A stretch of 45,612 nt of DNA from Bacteroidota bacterium (GTDB lineage Bacteria > Bacteroidota > Bacteroidia > NS11-12g > UBA955), in NCBI GenBank assembly GCA_963169345.1, contig CAUJCT010000055.1, positions 1 to 45,612 of the forward strand. The letters run 5' to 3'. Position numbers and translations under genes: made by a program. Below are positions 32,701 to 41,165 of this stretch, one piece after another. How positions within the stretch are numbered: position 1 is the stretch's first letter; each line of letters begins with the position of its first letter. Under the pieces are notes generated by a model. The model was not told the origin of the DNA. It did not search any database and saw only the letters and a program-made list of their open reading frames with translations.

Positions 32701-32826
32701 GCGTCGCGATAAATCGACGACGCCTACGGAAGCGACAATGATGATTCGAGGCATAAAATAAGAGAATCTTAAAACTTATCGATAAGCAATACGACTTAAC
32801 GACTTAACAACTCAACGACTTAACAA
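32701..32826 (+). repeat. Composite 126-bp element, copy 2
   Basis: Hairpin GCGTCG/CGACGC at 32701-32706 and 32718-32723, palindrome TTATCGATAA at 32776-32785, octamers from 32792. Order and spacing match copy 1 at 4165. Confidence 0.8.
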
Positions 32827-32920
32827 TTGCACCTTCTTTTGCTGTCCACCACCAAGCTCCAGTTAAGGAGCATTGATGATGTGAGCAGCTTGTTGTGTAT
32901 TTGTGAACCTGATAGGAATA

Positions 32921-35782
32921 TTAATTGGACTTTACAACCAAAGTGCTGTAAAGTGTTTTGCCATTGCTTTTCACGCTGAAGCTGTAAACCCCGGCATTGA
33001 GATTGTTTAATCCGTCAAGAGCAATTAAAGTGGTCATATTCGATTCTGTATACGATACATCTTTGGTATAAACTATCTGACCGTACTGATTGTAAATTTC
33101 GAACGTATAGTTCATTCGATTGCCTGTTGTCGAATAGATATTCAACTCCAGCTCGTCAGTAAATGGATTAGGATAAAGCGTATAAGTTGGAACATCACTG
33201 CAACTGAGTTCATCCAGTGAAATCAACTGAACGCGTTCTCCACTGTTGTTGATGGCTACCCATCTGTAAATGGTGGATGGATTGTCTAACTTTTCAATCG
33301 ACATGTGGTACTGTTGAGCAACTGAACCCATGGTACCAAAGGATTGTACTTTTCTTGAAATGAACCAGTTTCTACCACCATCTATTGAATATTCTACCGC
33401 ATAGCTATTAATGCTTTCAGAAGGAATACTCAACCAGTTGAAATCGACTATTTTTCCGTTGATACAATTGGCATGTAAATGATTGTCGTATACAGGTAAT
33501 GAAACATAAATATATGCAGTATCGACACTGAAACAACCGGTGGCTGTGTCGTATACTCTTACATAGAATCTTGGGTCGGTTACCTGAGTTCTGTAAACAG
33601 ATGGGTCGCTAACCGTTGAATCGTTCATGGCATAACCCTGATTCCAGTCGTACTTCATATTGACGCAGGTGTTACATTGTCCTGATGGTGCTCCTCCAAT
33701 ATTAAATGTATCTAAAGTAGTTGAAATATCCGGACCTGCATTAGCAGTTGGTATTTCATTCACGTCAAGATAAACTGTATCTGTTACGCTGCAAGTGCCT
33801 GAAATGGCGGTTACAGATACTAAGATTGGATTGATACTGTAATCCGGTACGAGTGGATCATAACTTAAGACAGCATTGCTTGTTTTTAAATCACCATTTC
33901 CTGTTGGCGGTGTATAAATGCCGGTACCATTGCTGTTCCAGGTTAAACGATCAATGAGGGATGGTGCAGTAGTGGTCATGTTAAATTGAACTCTGTCTAA
34001 GCCACATTGAACTGCATCGTCAAACAATTGTGCACTGAATCCTGGAATATAACGTATGGTGTCATTAATAGTTAATCCACAACGGTCTACATAGGTCATG
34101 AAATATGACTGAGTGCTTAACTGACTGGATATAGCATTAAAGTTTTTCTTAGGTGTTGTAGGACCTTTAACCGACATCCTGTTGATATGGTTGGTGTGGT
34201 TACTGGCTGAAGAGTAGTCGGCGAATACCGGGAAAACAGCTCTTTGAGAGTTTGTAAATGTGTGGTACAATACACCATTTACCCATATTCTGACCCTTCT
34301 TGTTGATAGTACTTCAAAATCGATGGTGACAGTTCCGGCAAATGTACCAAGATTTAAAACCTGAGAACCCTGATAATAAGCTCTGATATTGGTACCATTG
34401 ACTCTGACATATTGGTCCATGTCAATACCATTATTTGAATTGGAACTGTTAAGTCCAACATAGAAGCTCATTCCTGATTGGATATTCACTTCAAATCTGA
34501 AAATACCGGCACCAGTTAATGAATCTCTTGATATAGCACCTTCTGTATTACCGGAAGTCCATGGTGTAGTACCAATCTGACTGCCACTGGTTACAACTCT
34601 GCTCGAAGGATTTTTCCAGGCAGATTCAACATAGAAATTATCACAAGGAGAAATGATCAGTTGATTGTCAGTATTCAGAGTGTAAGTATTCGAATTGGCA
34701 TCCCAGATGGTTGTCACATTGGTTTCACCAAAATCTATGGTGTCACTGATACAATCGCAATAGTTTTTATCCAGTTTAGGAATATTGTCGTGTGGATCAT
34801 AGGCCCAGTATTTGACATAAACCGAGTCTATGATATCTACCGTCTGACAATAATTCGAGAATTCAGCACTGGCGTAAATCCAAACTGAGTCAGGTACATT
34901 GATTAAGGCAGAATCCAATGAAGTTGAACCGATGATATAACTTTGAGGCGACCATTGTACGTTGCCCATATAGAAAGGACAGATATCAGTGTTTGGCTCA
35001 AGTTCCAGTGTAGCATTTGGTGTGCAAAATAAATCCAATGAGTCAGATGCTAAAAGGTCGCTTACAGAAATTTGTGAAATGACCGGTTTACTGGTATCAC
35101 CGCAAACCACATCAAAATAAGCATAAGCGTAGTGACCTAATAGAATACAGTCTCTTGTAAAAAGGCGAATTTCAATGGTGTCTCCAACAAAGCAGGCGAA
35201 GTTAAGTGTTTCTTCACCCCAGCCAGTTGATTTACGAACCCCGGCAGTATCTTTAAATGTACCTAATTGCCAAACAGGTGGATTGTCGACATTACCACAA
35301 AAGAATGCTCCTTTTAAACAATCTACCTTAGATCCGTTTATGTAAATTTCATAACCAAAACCAGGCGCTTCATTCACCGGAACTCCCCAGTAGTTGTGCG
35401 CAAGTTCTACTACACCATAACTGTAGATAGTCAACTTGTCTGACAAACTATCGACAACATATTTTCTGTAAACTGTATCAGCTGTAGCTCTTACTTCTCT
35501 GTTACCAACTTTTATCAGTCTGTTTCCAACTGTCGAATTTGCTCTAAAAATAGTGCCCAGATACATATCCGTGCCACCATAATTCACTACACCCATATTG
35601 ATGCCGGGTGTCATGTAACGTCTTTGAGAAGGTGTTATAAAGTTACTGTCAGTGGCGGTACTCCAGCCGGAGAAATTACCACTTTCAAAACCTATATTAC
35701 TGGCACACTGGCCAAATGACTCCGTGGATATAATCAGACTCCACATAGCCATCATTAAATATTTGAGTAAATGTTTATTCAT
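32921..35782 (-). CDS. Large T9SS type A sorting-domain protein with lectin-like middle domain
   Basis: A 953-residue secreted protein. The signal peptide is about 1-25 (LMMAMWSLIISTESFGQ). Cysteine-paired, Ig-like or PKD-like segments occupy about 25-380. A module about 390-555 (IFRFEVNIQSGMSFYVGLNS, then YVRVNGTNIRAYYQGSQ and VRIWVNGVLYHTF) looks like a concanavalin-A-type sandwich. A further PKD-like stretch includes TANAGPDISTTLDTFNIGG (about 695). The last 85 residues are a T9SS signal (YTLYPNPFTDELELNIYS to LYSTLVVKSN). It probably acts as a cell-surface adhesin or binding protein. It follows a small secreted-protein gene by 22 nt. Confidence 0.87.
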   Translation of the reverse strand: MNKHLLKYLMMAMWSLIISTESFGQCASNIGFESGNFSGWSTATDSNFITPSQRRYMTPGINMGVVNYGGTDMYLGTIFRANSTVGNRLIKVGNREVRATADTVYRKYVVDSLSDKLTIYSYGVVELAHNYWGVPVNEAPGFGYEIYINGSKVDCLKGAFFCGNVDNPPVWQLGTFKDTAGVRKSTGWGEETLNFACFVGDTIEIRLFTRDCILLGHYAYAYFDVVCGDTSKPVISQISVSDLLASDSLDLFCTPNATLELEPNTDICPFYMGNVQWSPQSYIIGSTSLDSALINVPDSVWIYASAEFSNYCQTVDIIDSVYVKYWAYDPHDNIPKLDKNYCDCISDTIDFGETNVTTIWDANSNTYTLNTDNQLIISPCDNFYVESAWKNPSSRVVTSGSQIGTTPWTSGNTEGAISRDSLTGAGIFRFEVNIQSGMSFYVGLNSSNSNNGIDMDQYVRVNGTNIRAYYQGSQVLNLGTFAGTVTIDFEVLSTRRVRIWVNGVLYHTFTNSQRAVFPVFADYSSASNHTNHINRMSVKGPTTPKKNFNAISSQLSTQSYFMTYVDRCGLTINDTIRYIPGFSAQLFDDAVQCGLDRVQFNMTTTAPSLIDRLTWNSNGTGIYTPPTGNGDLKTSNAVLSYDPLVPDYSINPILVSVTAISGTCSVTDTVYLDVNEIPTANAGPDISTTLDTFNIGGAPSGQCNTCVNMKYDWNQGYAMNDSTVSDPSVYRTQVTDPRFYVRVYDTATGCFSVDTAYIYVSLPVYDNHLHANCINGKIVDFNWLSIPSESINSYAVEYSIDGGRNWFISRKVQSFGTMGSVAQQYHMSIEKLDNPSTIYRWVAINNSGERVQLISLDELSCSDVPTYTLYPNPFTDELELNIYSTTGNRMNYTFEIYNQYGQIVYTKDVSYTESNMTTLIALDGLNNLNAGVYSFSVKSNGKTLYSTLVVKSN

Positions 35783-35804
35783 AATGCATCAATTTGGTTG
35801 AAGT

Positions 35805-36323
35805 TTACTTTTTCAGATAGCCCACCCAGATGACATTCTGTCCGTTGATGGTTCCGAATAAGCGAATTTTAATCATTGAACCGGGTGCGTTGTAAGCTAC
35901 TCCCAGGGTGGTGGCATAATGACCCGTAGGTGGGAGCGTGCCAATACCCAGTGAGATGAATTGTGGACCCCACAATTTCTCTAGGTTCGTTTCCAAATTG
36001 ATGTTATTGATGCTTTGCTGTAATATACACTGCTCGGTAAAATCGAAACCGATAGCAAATATTTCTATGAAGAATGGCTTAATAGTGTCAACATTGTTAT
36101 TGACAACTTCAAATTTGAATTGCGTCCCCGTGTTTTGAAGCATATTAATACTGAATGCTCCTGCAGGTAATGCAATTAGTGTGTCCTCATGGTCATGACT
36201 CTGAGCTATGCCCTTGCTCATGGATACCAATAATAGAAGGCTCAAAATGCCAACTTTCCTGGTGATACCTGTCGGGAATATCTTCCCGAAGGCCTTTAAT
36301 TTGGAATAGTCTGTCTGTCTCAT
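35805..36323 (-). CDS. Small exported protein of unknown function
   Basis: A 172-residue protein with a long basic n-region and a hydrophobic segment (about 23-41, VGILSLLLLVSMSKGIAQ) that fits a signal peptide cut after AQ. The mature part starts SHDHEDT and is beta-rich, with LPAGAFSINMLQNTGTQFKF and a C-terminal IRLFGTINGQNVIWVGYLKK. I do not recognise a family. It lies 22 nt upstream of the large T9SS gene in the same direction, so the two are likely co-expressed and may act on the same surface structure. No sorting domain is present. Confidence 0.72.
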   Translation of the reverse strand: MRQTDYSKLKAFGKIFPTGITRKVGILSLLLLVSMSKGIAQSHDHEDTLIALPAGAFSINMLQNTGTQFKFEVVNNNVDTIKPFFIEIFAIGFDFTEQCILQQSINNINLETNLEKLWGPQFISLGIGTLPPTGHYATTLGVAYNAPGSMIKIRLFGTINGQNVIWVGYLKK

Positions 36324-36702
36324 GAAATTTCGTGTATTTTGTGTGTAAATTTGCTACAAAGCAACTGTTTACCAACGAGTTACCATTGGCTAAAACACCT
36401 ATTGAGTATAAATGCTTATGTGTTGAACTTTGCATATAGTCAAGATGATAAAACATTTTAATTCTCACAAGTATTTTTAAGAATTGATATCCAAATACCT
36501 GTTTTTCAGTAGTATATTTTTTCTTTTTTTTCTGGTATTGTTCTTTTTTGGCTACAGGATGTTTAAAAAAAAAGCCGATCCGGAATTTTTTACTTTCCAA
36601 ATCGGCTTTATTTTTTTATTTAAATTTAACTCAGTTTGTTTCTGTAAAAATAATTATCTTATTCTCTGATTTATAAGTAATTCTACTTGTCCGCTATTTA
36701 TA
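36324..36702. other. Intergenic region with promoter area and terminator
   Basis: The 379 bp hold the terminator of the TonB cassette (36565-36617) and, nearer 36330-36450, the presumed promoter of the minus-strand gene at 36323. I see no exact TAnnTTTG box for that gene. The minus-strand open frame 36193-36600 crosses the terminator and is not a credible gene. Confidence 0.55.
36565..36617 (-). terminator. Intrinsic terminator of the TonB cassette (possibly bidirectional)
   Basis: AAAGCCGAT (36571-36579) pairs with ATCGGCTTT (36601-36609); an inner stem GGAA/TTCC extends it. An A-run precedes it and a T-run follows, so it can work in both directions. It lies about 90 bp beyond the stop codon of the lipoprotein gene. 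Confidence 0.8.
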
Positions 36703-37257
36703 CTATAAAATTTCAATTCTAAAACTGACTGAAGCATCCGTCTCTCCTTTATCTCTGCTGCCGTCTTTAACTCCCGGCTGATGCTTTAATACTATTTCCA
36801 AAAATCCATTTCCCGAACTCAAATTGCGCCATTTCGAAAATAATCCTAGTGGTAAATTGTTGCCATCTTTGTCTGTAATCTGAATGTTCATACTCACATT
36901 TTTTGGATCAAAGTAAATTAGGTGCTCATTGGCTTCTTCTATTATCTCATTCGAAATAGTATCTGTTTCAGCTTTGCTTTCATCCAGAAACAGCAATTCG
37001 CAACTATAAACCTTACCGGCGCTCACCTTTATTGTGTCAAATCTTTCAGGTGCATTGCCTCCTTCTCCATCTTTGTCTCTGAAAATAAATTCTGTTTTTG
37101 CCGATGTGGCGCTGTCTGTCAGAATCACTTTTAAAGTAGTGATTAATTCTGTTGCATTGTCTGGAGTTTTACCCGGATCAATTGTTTCTTCTTTGCAAGC
37201 ATTCAGGAATAGAGTTATGAATGCCAAACTGAGGATGTAATTAATGGTTTTGTTCAT
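36703..37257 (-). CDS. Small lipoprotein paired with the TonB receptor
   Basis: A 184-residue lipoprotein with signal NYILSLAFITLFLNAC and lipobox cysteine 21. The mature part reads ELITTLKVILTDSATSAKTE, FRDKDGEGGNAPERFDTI and, near the end, GFLEIVLKHQPGVKDGSRDK; it looks like a small beta-sandwich. I recall similar lipoproteins downstream of TonB receptors in Bacteroidota, but no function is known. Its ATG overlaps the receptor stop by 17 nt, so the two are translationally coupled. A surface or periplasmic accessory that holds the substrate is plausible. A strong terminator follows. Confidence 0.75.
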   Translation of the reverse strand: MNKTINYILSLAFITLFLNACKEETIDPGKTPDNATELITTLKVILTDSATSAKTEFIFRDKDGEGGNAPERFDTIKVSAGKVYSCELLFLDESKAETDTISNEIIEEANEHLIYFDPKNVSMNIQITDKDGNNLPLGLFSKWRNLSSGNGFLEIVLKHQPGVKDGSRDKGETDASVSFRIEIL

Positions 37258-39556
37258 TTTGATGTTTTTTATAATTAGTAAAGGGAATGTTTAATCGTAA
37301 TTGAATGTTGCGTCCCTGTGCATCTGTGTAATATCTGAATCTGTTGAGATAATCTCTGTAGGTCGCATTCAGAGCATTGCTGACGGATAATGCCCATCGC
37401 ATTTCAAAGTCTTTGATTTTAACAGTTTGGTTGATTTCGAGCCCAAGAAGGAAATAGGAAGGAGGTGGTGGTAAATAATCACTGCTGTCGTTATATCGAC
37501 TTTGCTTTAAAGTATAATCTCCGAAGAGTTTAAATTGAAAAGATTTGCGTTCATATTGAATTTCTACTCGCCCGTCATAAGGTGGCATTTGATTCAGATA
37601 ATTCTTACTGCCCGCATTATATCCATTTAACATATTGCCGCGTAGTCGGAGGCTGAAATTGCTGTCAATGTTGTAACGCAAATTATAAATACAGCCATAA
37701 ATCCAGGCATTTTGTTGCGTATAGTAAAATGAAGGGAAGGCGCCGCGTATGGTTAAAACAGGCTCTTTTCCGGGTACCAGATTGATAAATCCGTCTATGT
37801 ATTTTGCAACAATTTCATAGCCAAGATAAAAGCGTTTATTTTCTATAATATGTTCAATTGATAAGTTATACGAACGTTCTCTTTTCATGCCGGCATCACC
37901 AATTTCAATTGAAGCTATACCCTGATGCACACCATTGGCATATAACTCATTGGGAGCTGCTGGTCGCCAGGTTGATGAAACCACATATCCAATCTTATGG
38001 ATTTTGTTCAACTGATAGGTTTGTCTGATTAATCCTGAGAATCCATCGTAATTTTTATTGACTATTTGTAATTGACCATTGGTCCATAAATACAAATCGA
38101 ATAATCTTGTATCATGCCTTATTGAAAACTCAGTGTTCAGTCTGTTTTGTTTGCGTTCAGCTATGATGTACTGAGCCAGACTATTTTGATAAAATCCAGG
38201 AATAAAATATCGACCTTCATAAGCATTGCTTTGATGTAAACCAAAAACACCACTCTGGATTTTATATCCAAAAACATCCAATCGAGTCCAAATCAAATCG
38301 GCCATCCAGGTGCCTATACTGTAGTCAAATGCCGGTGCAGTTGACGATGAAGCCGATCTTAGGACATCGTATTCTTCGCGGTGGTTGCGTTGATAGGACA
38401 TAACCAGTTCAAATGAATTAAGGGGATCTTTGAACCAGTTGGTTTTCCATTTGTAAAGTTGATGTCGGGCTTGCTGATAGGGTCTTCCCAAAGAGTAGCT
38501 AAATTGGTCGGAAGTGATGGGACGTTCTCTCTGCATGGCGATTTTTAAGTCACTCAGGTTACCTATTTGTGAACCTGTGAAAAGACCGATCTGCGAATTG
38601 AATAGACTATAAAAAATTTCACTTCTCCATTTACTTTTACTGTAACCGACATTAAATGAAAAGTTTTGCTCATTTAAACCGGTATTGTCAAGGAAATACA
38701 GGGGAGTTCTTGTGTTTCCGGCTTGTTTAACAGTGGCATTCATTTTAAAGTAAAGGGGCACTCTGTCAGAAACTTTGTAGCCAGCAATTATAGAAGCTAT
38801 GCCGCCTCTGCCGTTGCTAAATCCAAGCAAGTTGAATTCACCTTTTAAAACACCATTTTTTTCTCTGAAAACGCTGGCTGGATTTACCAGTAATACACCT
38901 CCTATGCCATCTGCTCCGTAACGCAGACTTTGTGCTCCTCTAATCAGAGCAACTTCGCTGGCTAAAAACGGGTCAATTTCAGGAGCGTGCTCCATTCCCC
39001 AGTTTTGACCTTCCTGTCGTATGCCATTATTAATAACAATGACACGGTTGGAATGCAGTCCATTTACAACAGGTTTTGATATGCTGTTGCCAGTTCGCAT
39101 TAAGGTAACGCCACCCAGTTCAGCAAAAATCTGGCTGATTCCGGCGCTTCTGCTGTTCTCGATTCTGGATTTGTCTACTCTGTCACTGGCATCCGAATTC
39201 TGACGTTTGGTAATGATGCGAGCGCCTTCAAACTCCTGATCAATATGTCGAATGTACAGTTTGATAAAGGTATCTTTAATCAGTTCAATATGAATATGCA
39301 GGTGTTCGCAATTCAAATGACTGATATGCAATTCAATATCTCCGGGACATAGATGATCTATGATGAATTTGCCATCGTTATCTGTGACAACTTCAAAATT
39401 TTTGACACCCACAAGGGCGATTTGTGTGTTATTTAATGGTGTTTGGTCGAGACTGTCAATAACAACACCACTTAAGCGTATGTTGCAATCATCTGTCTGA
39501 GCCATTACACCTTTGCCAATTGCTATAAGAGCAAAGGCAAGGAATAAATTTCTCAA
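37241..39556 (-). CDS. TonB-dependent outer-membrane receptor, probably metal-related
   Basis: A 771-residue outer-membrane receptor. After a signal (about 1-19), a carboxypeptidase-regulatory-like domain spans about 24-105 and ends in a histidine-rich stretch, CEHLHIHIEL. The plug (about 125-230) reads VVNGLHSNRVIVINNGIRQE, then GMEHAPEIDPF and GAQSLRYGADGIGGVLLV. The 22-strand barrel fills the rest. The plug wording matches the Bacteroidota receptor branch related to zinc or copper receptors such as ZnuD. With a His/Cys-rich small protein upstream and a lipoprotein downstream, uptake of a transition metal or metal complex is the best guess. No SusD-like partner is present, which argues against glycan uptake. 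Confidence 0.88.
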   Translation of the reverse strand: MRNLFLAFALIAIGKGVMAQTDDCNIRLSGVVIDSLDQTPLNNTQIALVGVKNFEVVTDNDGKFIIDHLCPGDIELHISHLNCEHLHIHIELIKDTFIKLYIRHIDQEFEGARIITKRQNSDASDRVDKSRIENSRSAGISQIFAELGGVTLMRTGNSISKPVVNGLHSNRVIVINNGIRQEGQNWGMEHAPEIDPFLASEVALIRGAQSLRYGADGIGGVLLVNPASVFREKNGVLKGEFNLLGFSNGRGGIASIIAGYKVSDRVPLYFKMNATVKQAGNTRTPLYFLDNTGLNEQNFSFNVGYSKSKWRSEIFYSLFNSQIGLFTGSQIGNLSDLKIAMQRERPITSDQFSYSLGRPYQQARHQLYKWKTNWFKDPLNSFELVMSYQRNHREEYDVLRSASSSTAPAFDYSIGTWMADLIWTRLDVFGYKIQSGVFGLHQSNAYEGRYFIPGFYQNSLAQYIIAERKQNRLNTEFSIRHDTRLFDLYLWTNGQLQIVNKNYDGFSGLIRQTYQLNKIHKIGYVVSSTWRPAAPNELYANGVHQGIASIEIGDAGMKRERSYNLSIEHIIENKRFYLGYEIVAKYIDGFINLVPGKEPVLTIRGAFPSFYYTQQNAWIYGCIYNLRYNIDSNFSLRLRGNMLNGYNAGSKNYLNQMPPYDGRVEIQYERKSFQFKLFGDYTLKQSRYNDSSDYLPPPPSYFLLGLEINQTVKIKDFEMRWALSVSNALNATYRDYLNRFRYYTDAQGRNIQLRLNIPFTNYKKHQNEQNH

Positions 39557-39607
39557 GCTTTTTTAAAACTGTGAATTAAGGTTGTGATTTTGGTTAAAGG
39601 TCTGGTT

Positions 39608-39919
39608 TTAAGCTTGTGCAGGCGGACCTTTATTAGAAGCGAGTTCTAAATCCTGTTTAATAATTGGAGGAACAGAAGTGTTATGGGATAAAGTGTAAGC
39701 TACTTCAACTTCACACATCTGTATAAATTGAATATCTTCGAAAGGGTGCAGTTTGGCTTCACAAATCAGACATTCGTCATGTCCGGTTTCAAAGCTCAGT
39801 TCATTGTGGTGATGCTGTAGATTATTGCAATCGTGAAATGTTTGTACACCAATATTAAAAAGCAATATTGGGATGAGTGCCAAGGCCAGTTGGCTATATT
39901 TGCTGAAAGCAGATTTCAC
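39608..39919 (-). CDS. Small His/Cys-rich exported protein
   Basis: A 103-residue protein starting with GTG, 2 nt after the upstream stop. The N-terminus is a signal or membrane anchor (about 9-26, QLALALIPILLFNIGVQ). The mature part contains HDCNNLQHHHNE, then GHDECLICEAKLHPFE, a dense set of His and Cys suited to metal binding, and ends in NKGPPAQA. I recall comparable small proteins with a CxxC-type pair and a GPP end next to copper or zinc genes in Bacteroidota, but do not know their function. It lies 51 nt before the TonB receptor, so a role in metal sensing or hand-over is reasonable. Confidence 0.72.
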   Translation of the reverse strand: MKSAFSKYSQLALALIPILLFNIGVQTFHDCNNLQHHHNELSFETGHDECLICEAKLHPFEDIQFIQMCEVEVAYTLSHNTSVPPIIKQDLELASNKGPPAQA

Positions 39920-39921
39920 TT

Positions 39922-40245
39922 TTAAGCTTTTGTCATGTTATTCGCAATTTCGCGAATTTCATCTCTGTTGTATTTGTTTTCACTTTTAGCATACAGAGAG
40001 ACAAGATAGGAGAGGTTTTCTTCCACTTCTTCGCTATCTTCCAGTGTCTGGAATTCCCAGCCTCCATTGTTTTCCAAATGTTCGTAAACCAAACGGATTG
40101 AACGGGTAATAAGCGGATCTTCTTCCGTTTTAGCCAGCTCCCTAAGTTCTTTAAACATAGGTATTAAAGCCTCAACATTCACGCTATTGGTTTCAATTTC
40201 CTTGAGGATTTTATCTATCAGTTCGTTGGCTTTTTGGTTTTTCAT
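39922..40245 (-). CDS. Hypothetical helical cytoplasmic protein
   Basis: A 107-residue protein with no signal peptide and no membrane segment. It is acidic and helical, with ELIDKILKEIETNSVNVEAL at the start, then FKELRELAKTEEDPLITRSI and EVEENLSYLVSLYAKSENKY. I do not recognise a family. It is the first gene of the TonB operon (2 nt from the next), though it may be an older neighbour that shares the promoter. No catalytic residues can be named. Confidence 0.65.
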   Translation of the reverse strand: MKNQKANELIDKILKEIETNSVNVEALIPMFKELRELAKTEEDPLITRSIRLVYEHLENNGGWEFQTLEDSEEVEENLSYLVSLYAKSENKYNRDEIREIANNMTKA

Positions 40246-40300
40246 ATATCGAGGTGCAAATTAAGGCAAAATTTCATAATCAAAAAAACCGAAATGGGAT

Positions 40301-40336
40301 AAAAAAAAGCCTTGCGTCGAGGACACAAGGCTTTTT
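40301..40336 (-). terminator. Intrinsic terminator of the T9SS gene 40355-41104
   Basis: AAAAAGCCTTG (40304-40314) and CAAGGCTTTTT (40326-40336) form an 11-bp perfect stem with an 11-nt loop. The A-run at 40301-40308 is the U-tract on the minus strand. It starts 18 nt past the stop codon. Confidence 0.88.
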
Positions 40337-40354
40337 AAAGAATTTCTTTACGTA

Positions 40355-41104
40355 TTATCTGACGATGAGTTTACCGTAAGTTGATAGTTTACCGTTTTTC
40401 AGGTTCACGTTATAGATACCAGAAGTGAAATCAGATACCTTAACAACAATACCGTTGTTTAAGTTCACAACTTCATGGTAAACGATTCTACCTGTCATAT
40501 CGGTGATAGTCAATTCAGTTTTTTCACTAACATCTTCCAGAATAGGAGAGATTACAACCTCATCTGTAGCTGGATTAGGGTAAATTGAAAGCTCATTTAC
40601 ACTGATGCTGTTCACGCTAACTCCCCAACCGTATTGATTGGTCCAAACCATATCTTGTGATTTTTGATTATTGGTAGTAGAAGTTTCGTTGAAAATACCA
40701 TTGGCAGTTGCATTGATAACTATTGAAGTAACTACACATCTAACGTTTTTAGAAAGTGATAGTTTGAAAGTAGTAGATAAAGTACCTGATAAGTGCATAG
40801 TATCACCTGCGCCAAGATTTCTGGTGATTGGTCTGATGATAAACTGAGTGAAGTTAGGGTAACCTAAAATACCAGTGTTGCCTTCTGCAACAACCAATTG
40901 AAACAATAAAGTGTCGGTCATGAATACAGAATCTGTACCATTGTTCTTTAAAGCAACATCGTATACAAAACTGGTACCACCTGAAGTACTGGCTAATGAT
41001 GTTGGAGCAAGAATAGATTCAACTGACCAGTCAATAGCTCTTTTTTGAGCAAATGTAAAGTTGACTGCCAAAGCTAAACCGAGAGTGAGTAATAATTTTT
41101 TCAT
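40355..41104 (-). CDS. Small T9SS type A sorting-domain protein
   Basis: A 249-residue secreted protein: signal peptide (about 1-19, KKLLLTLGLALAVNFTFAQ), one beta-sandwich domain (about 25-160) with DVALKNNGTDSVFMTDTLLF, which looks like a CARDB-type adhesion module, and a T9SS signal (about 172-249, SIYPNPATDEVVISPI to KLSTYGKLIVR). It is a very short cargo: one domain plus the sorting signal. It has its own promoter and its own strong terminator, so it is a single-gene unit and is probably well expressed. Confidence 0.87.
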   Translation of the reverse strand: MKKLLLTLGLALAVNFTFAQKRAIDWSVESILAPTSLASTSGGTSFVYDVALKNNGTDSVFMTDTLLFQLVVAEGNTGILGYPNFTQFIIRPITRNLGAGDTMHLSGTLSTTFKLSLSKNVRCVVTSIVINATANGIFNETSTTNNQKSQDMVWTNQYGWGVSVNSISVNELSIYPNPATDEVVISPILEDVSEKTELTITDMTGRIVYHEVVNLNNGIVVKVSDFTSGIYNVNLKNGKLSTYGKLIVR

Positions 41105-41133
41105 TTATCTAATGGATTAGTGATTAATAAATA

Positions 41134-41165
41134 CAAATGTAAGGATTTGCATTTATTCCAACAAA
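41134..41165 (-). promoter_or_regulatory. Promoter of T9SS gene 40355-41104 (TTTG, then TACATTTG)
   Basis: On the minus strand TACATTTG (41141-41134) is a perfect -7 box and TTTG at 41165-41162 is a -33 box, with 20 nt between. The ATG is 29 nt downstream. The -33 part lies inside the 3' end of the SNF2 gene. Confidence 0.65.

Larger units (their letters stand above)
32435..32920. repeat. Intergenic repeat island 3 (between convergent genes)
   Basis: These 486 bp separate the convergent TPR and T9SS genes and hold no gene. They contain one 110-bp hairpin unit (32488-32594), a CCCGT/ACGGG stretch followed by ACTTTGATTAAGGAAAGC that resembles the island 1 units (about 32616-32665), and a composite element (32701-32826). 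The last 90 bp show no repeat. No clear terminator for either gene is visible. Confidence 0.75.

Noticed and set aside
36193..36600. 135-codon minus-strand open frame upstream of the small exported protein
   Set aside because: It crosses the intrinsic terminator at 36565-36617, begins in a homopolymer stretch and overlaps a better gene (35805-36323) in another frame.
36703..39556. SusC/SusD polysaccharide-utilisation locus
   Set aside because: No SusD-like protein or glycoside hydrolase is present, and the lipoprotein is far too short.
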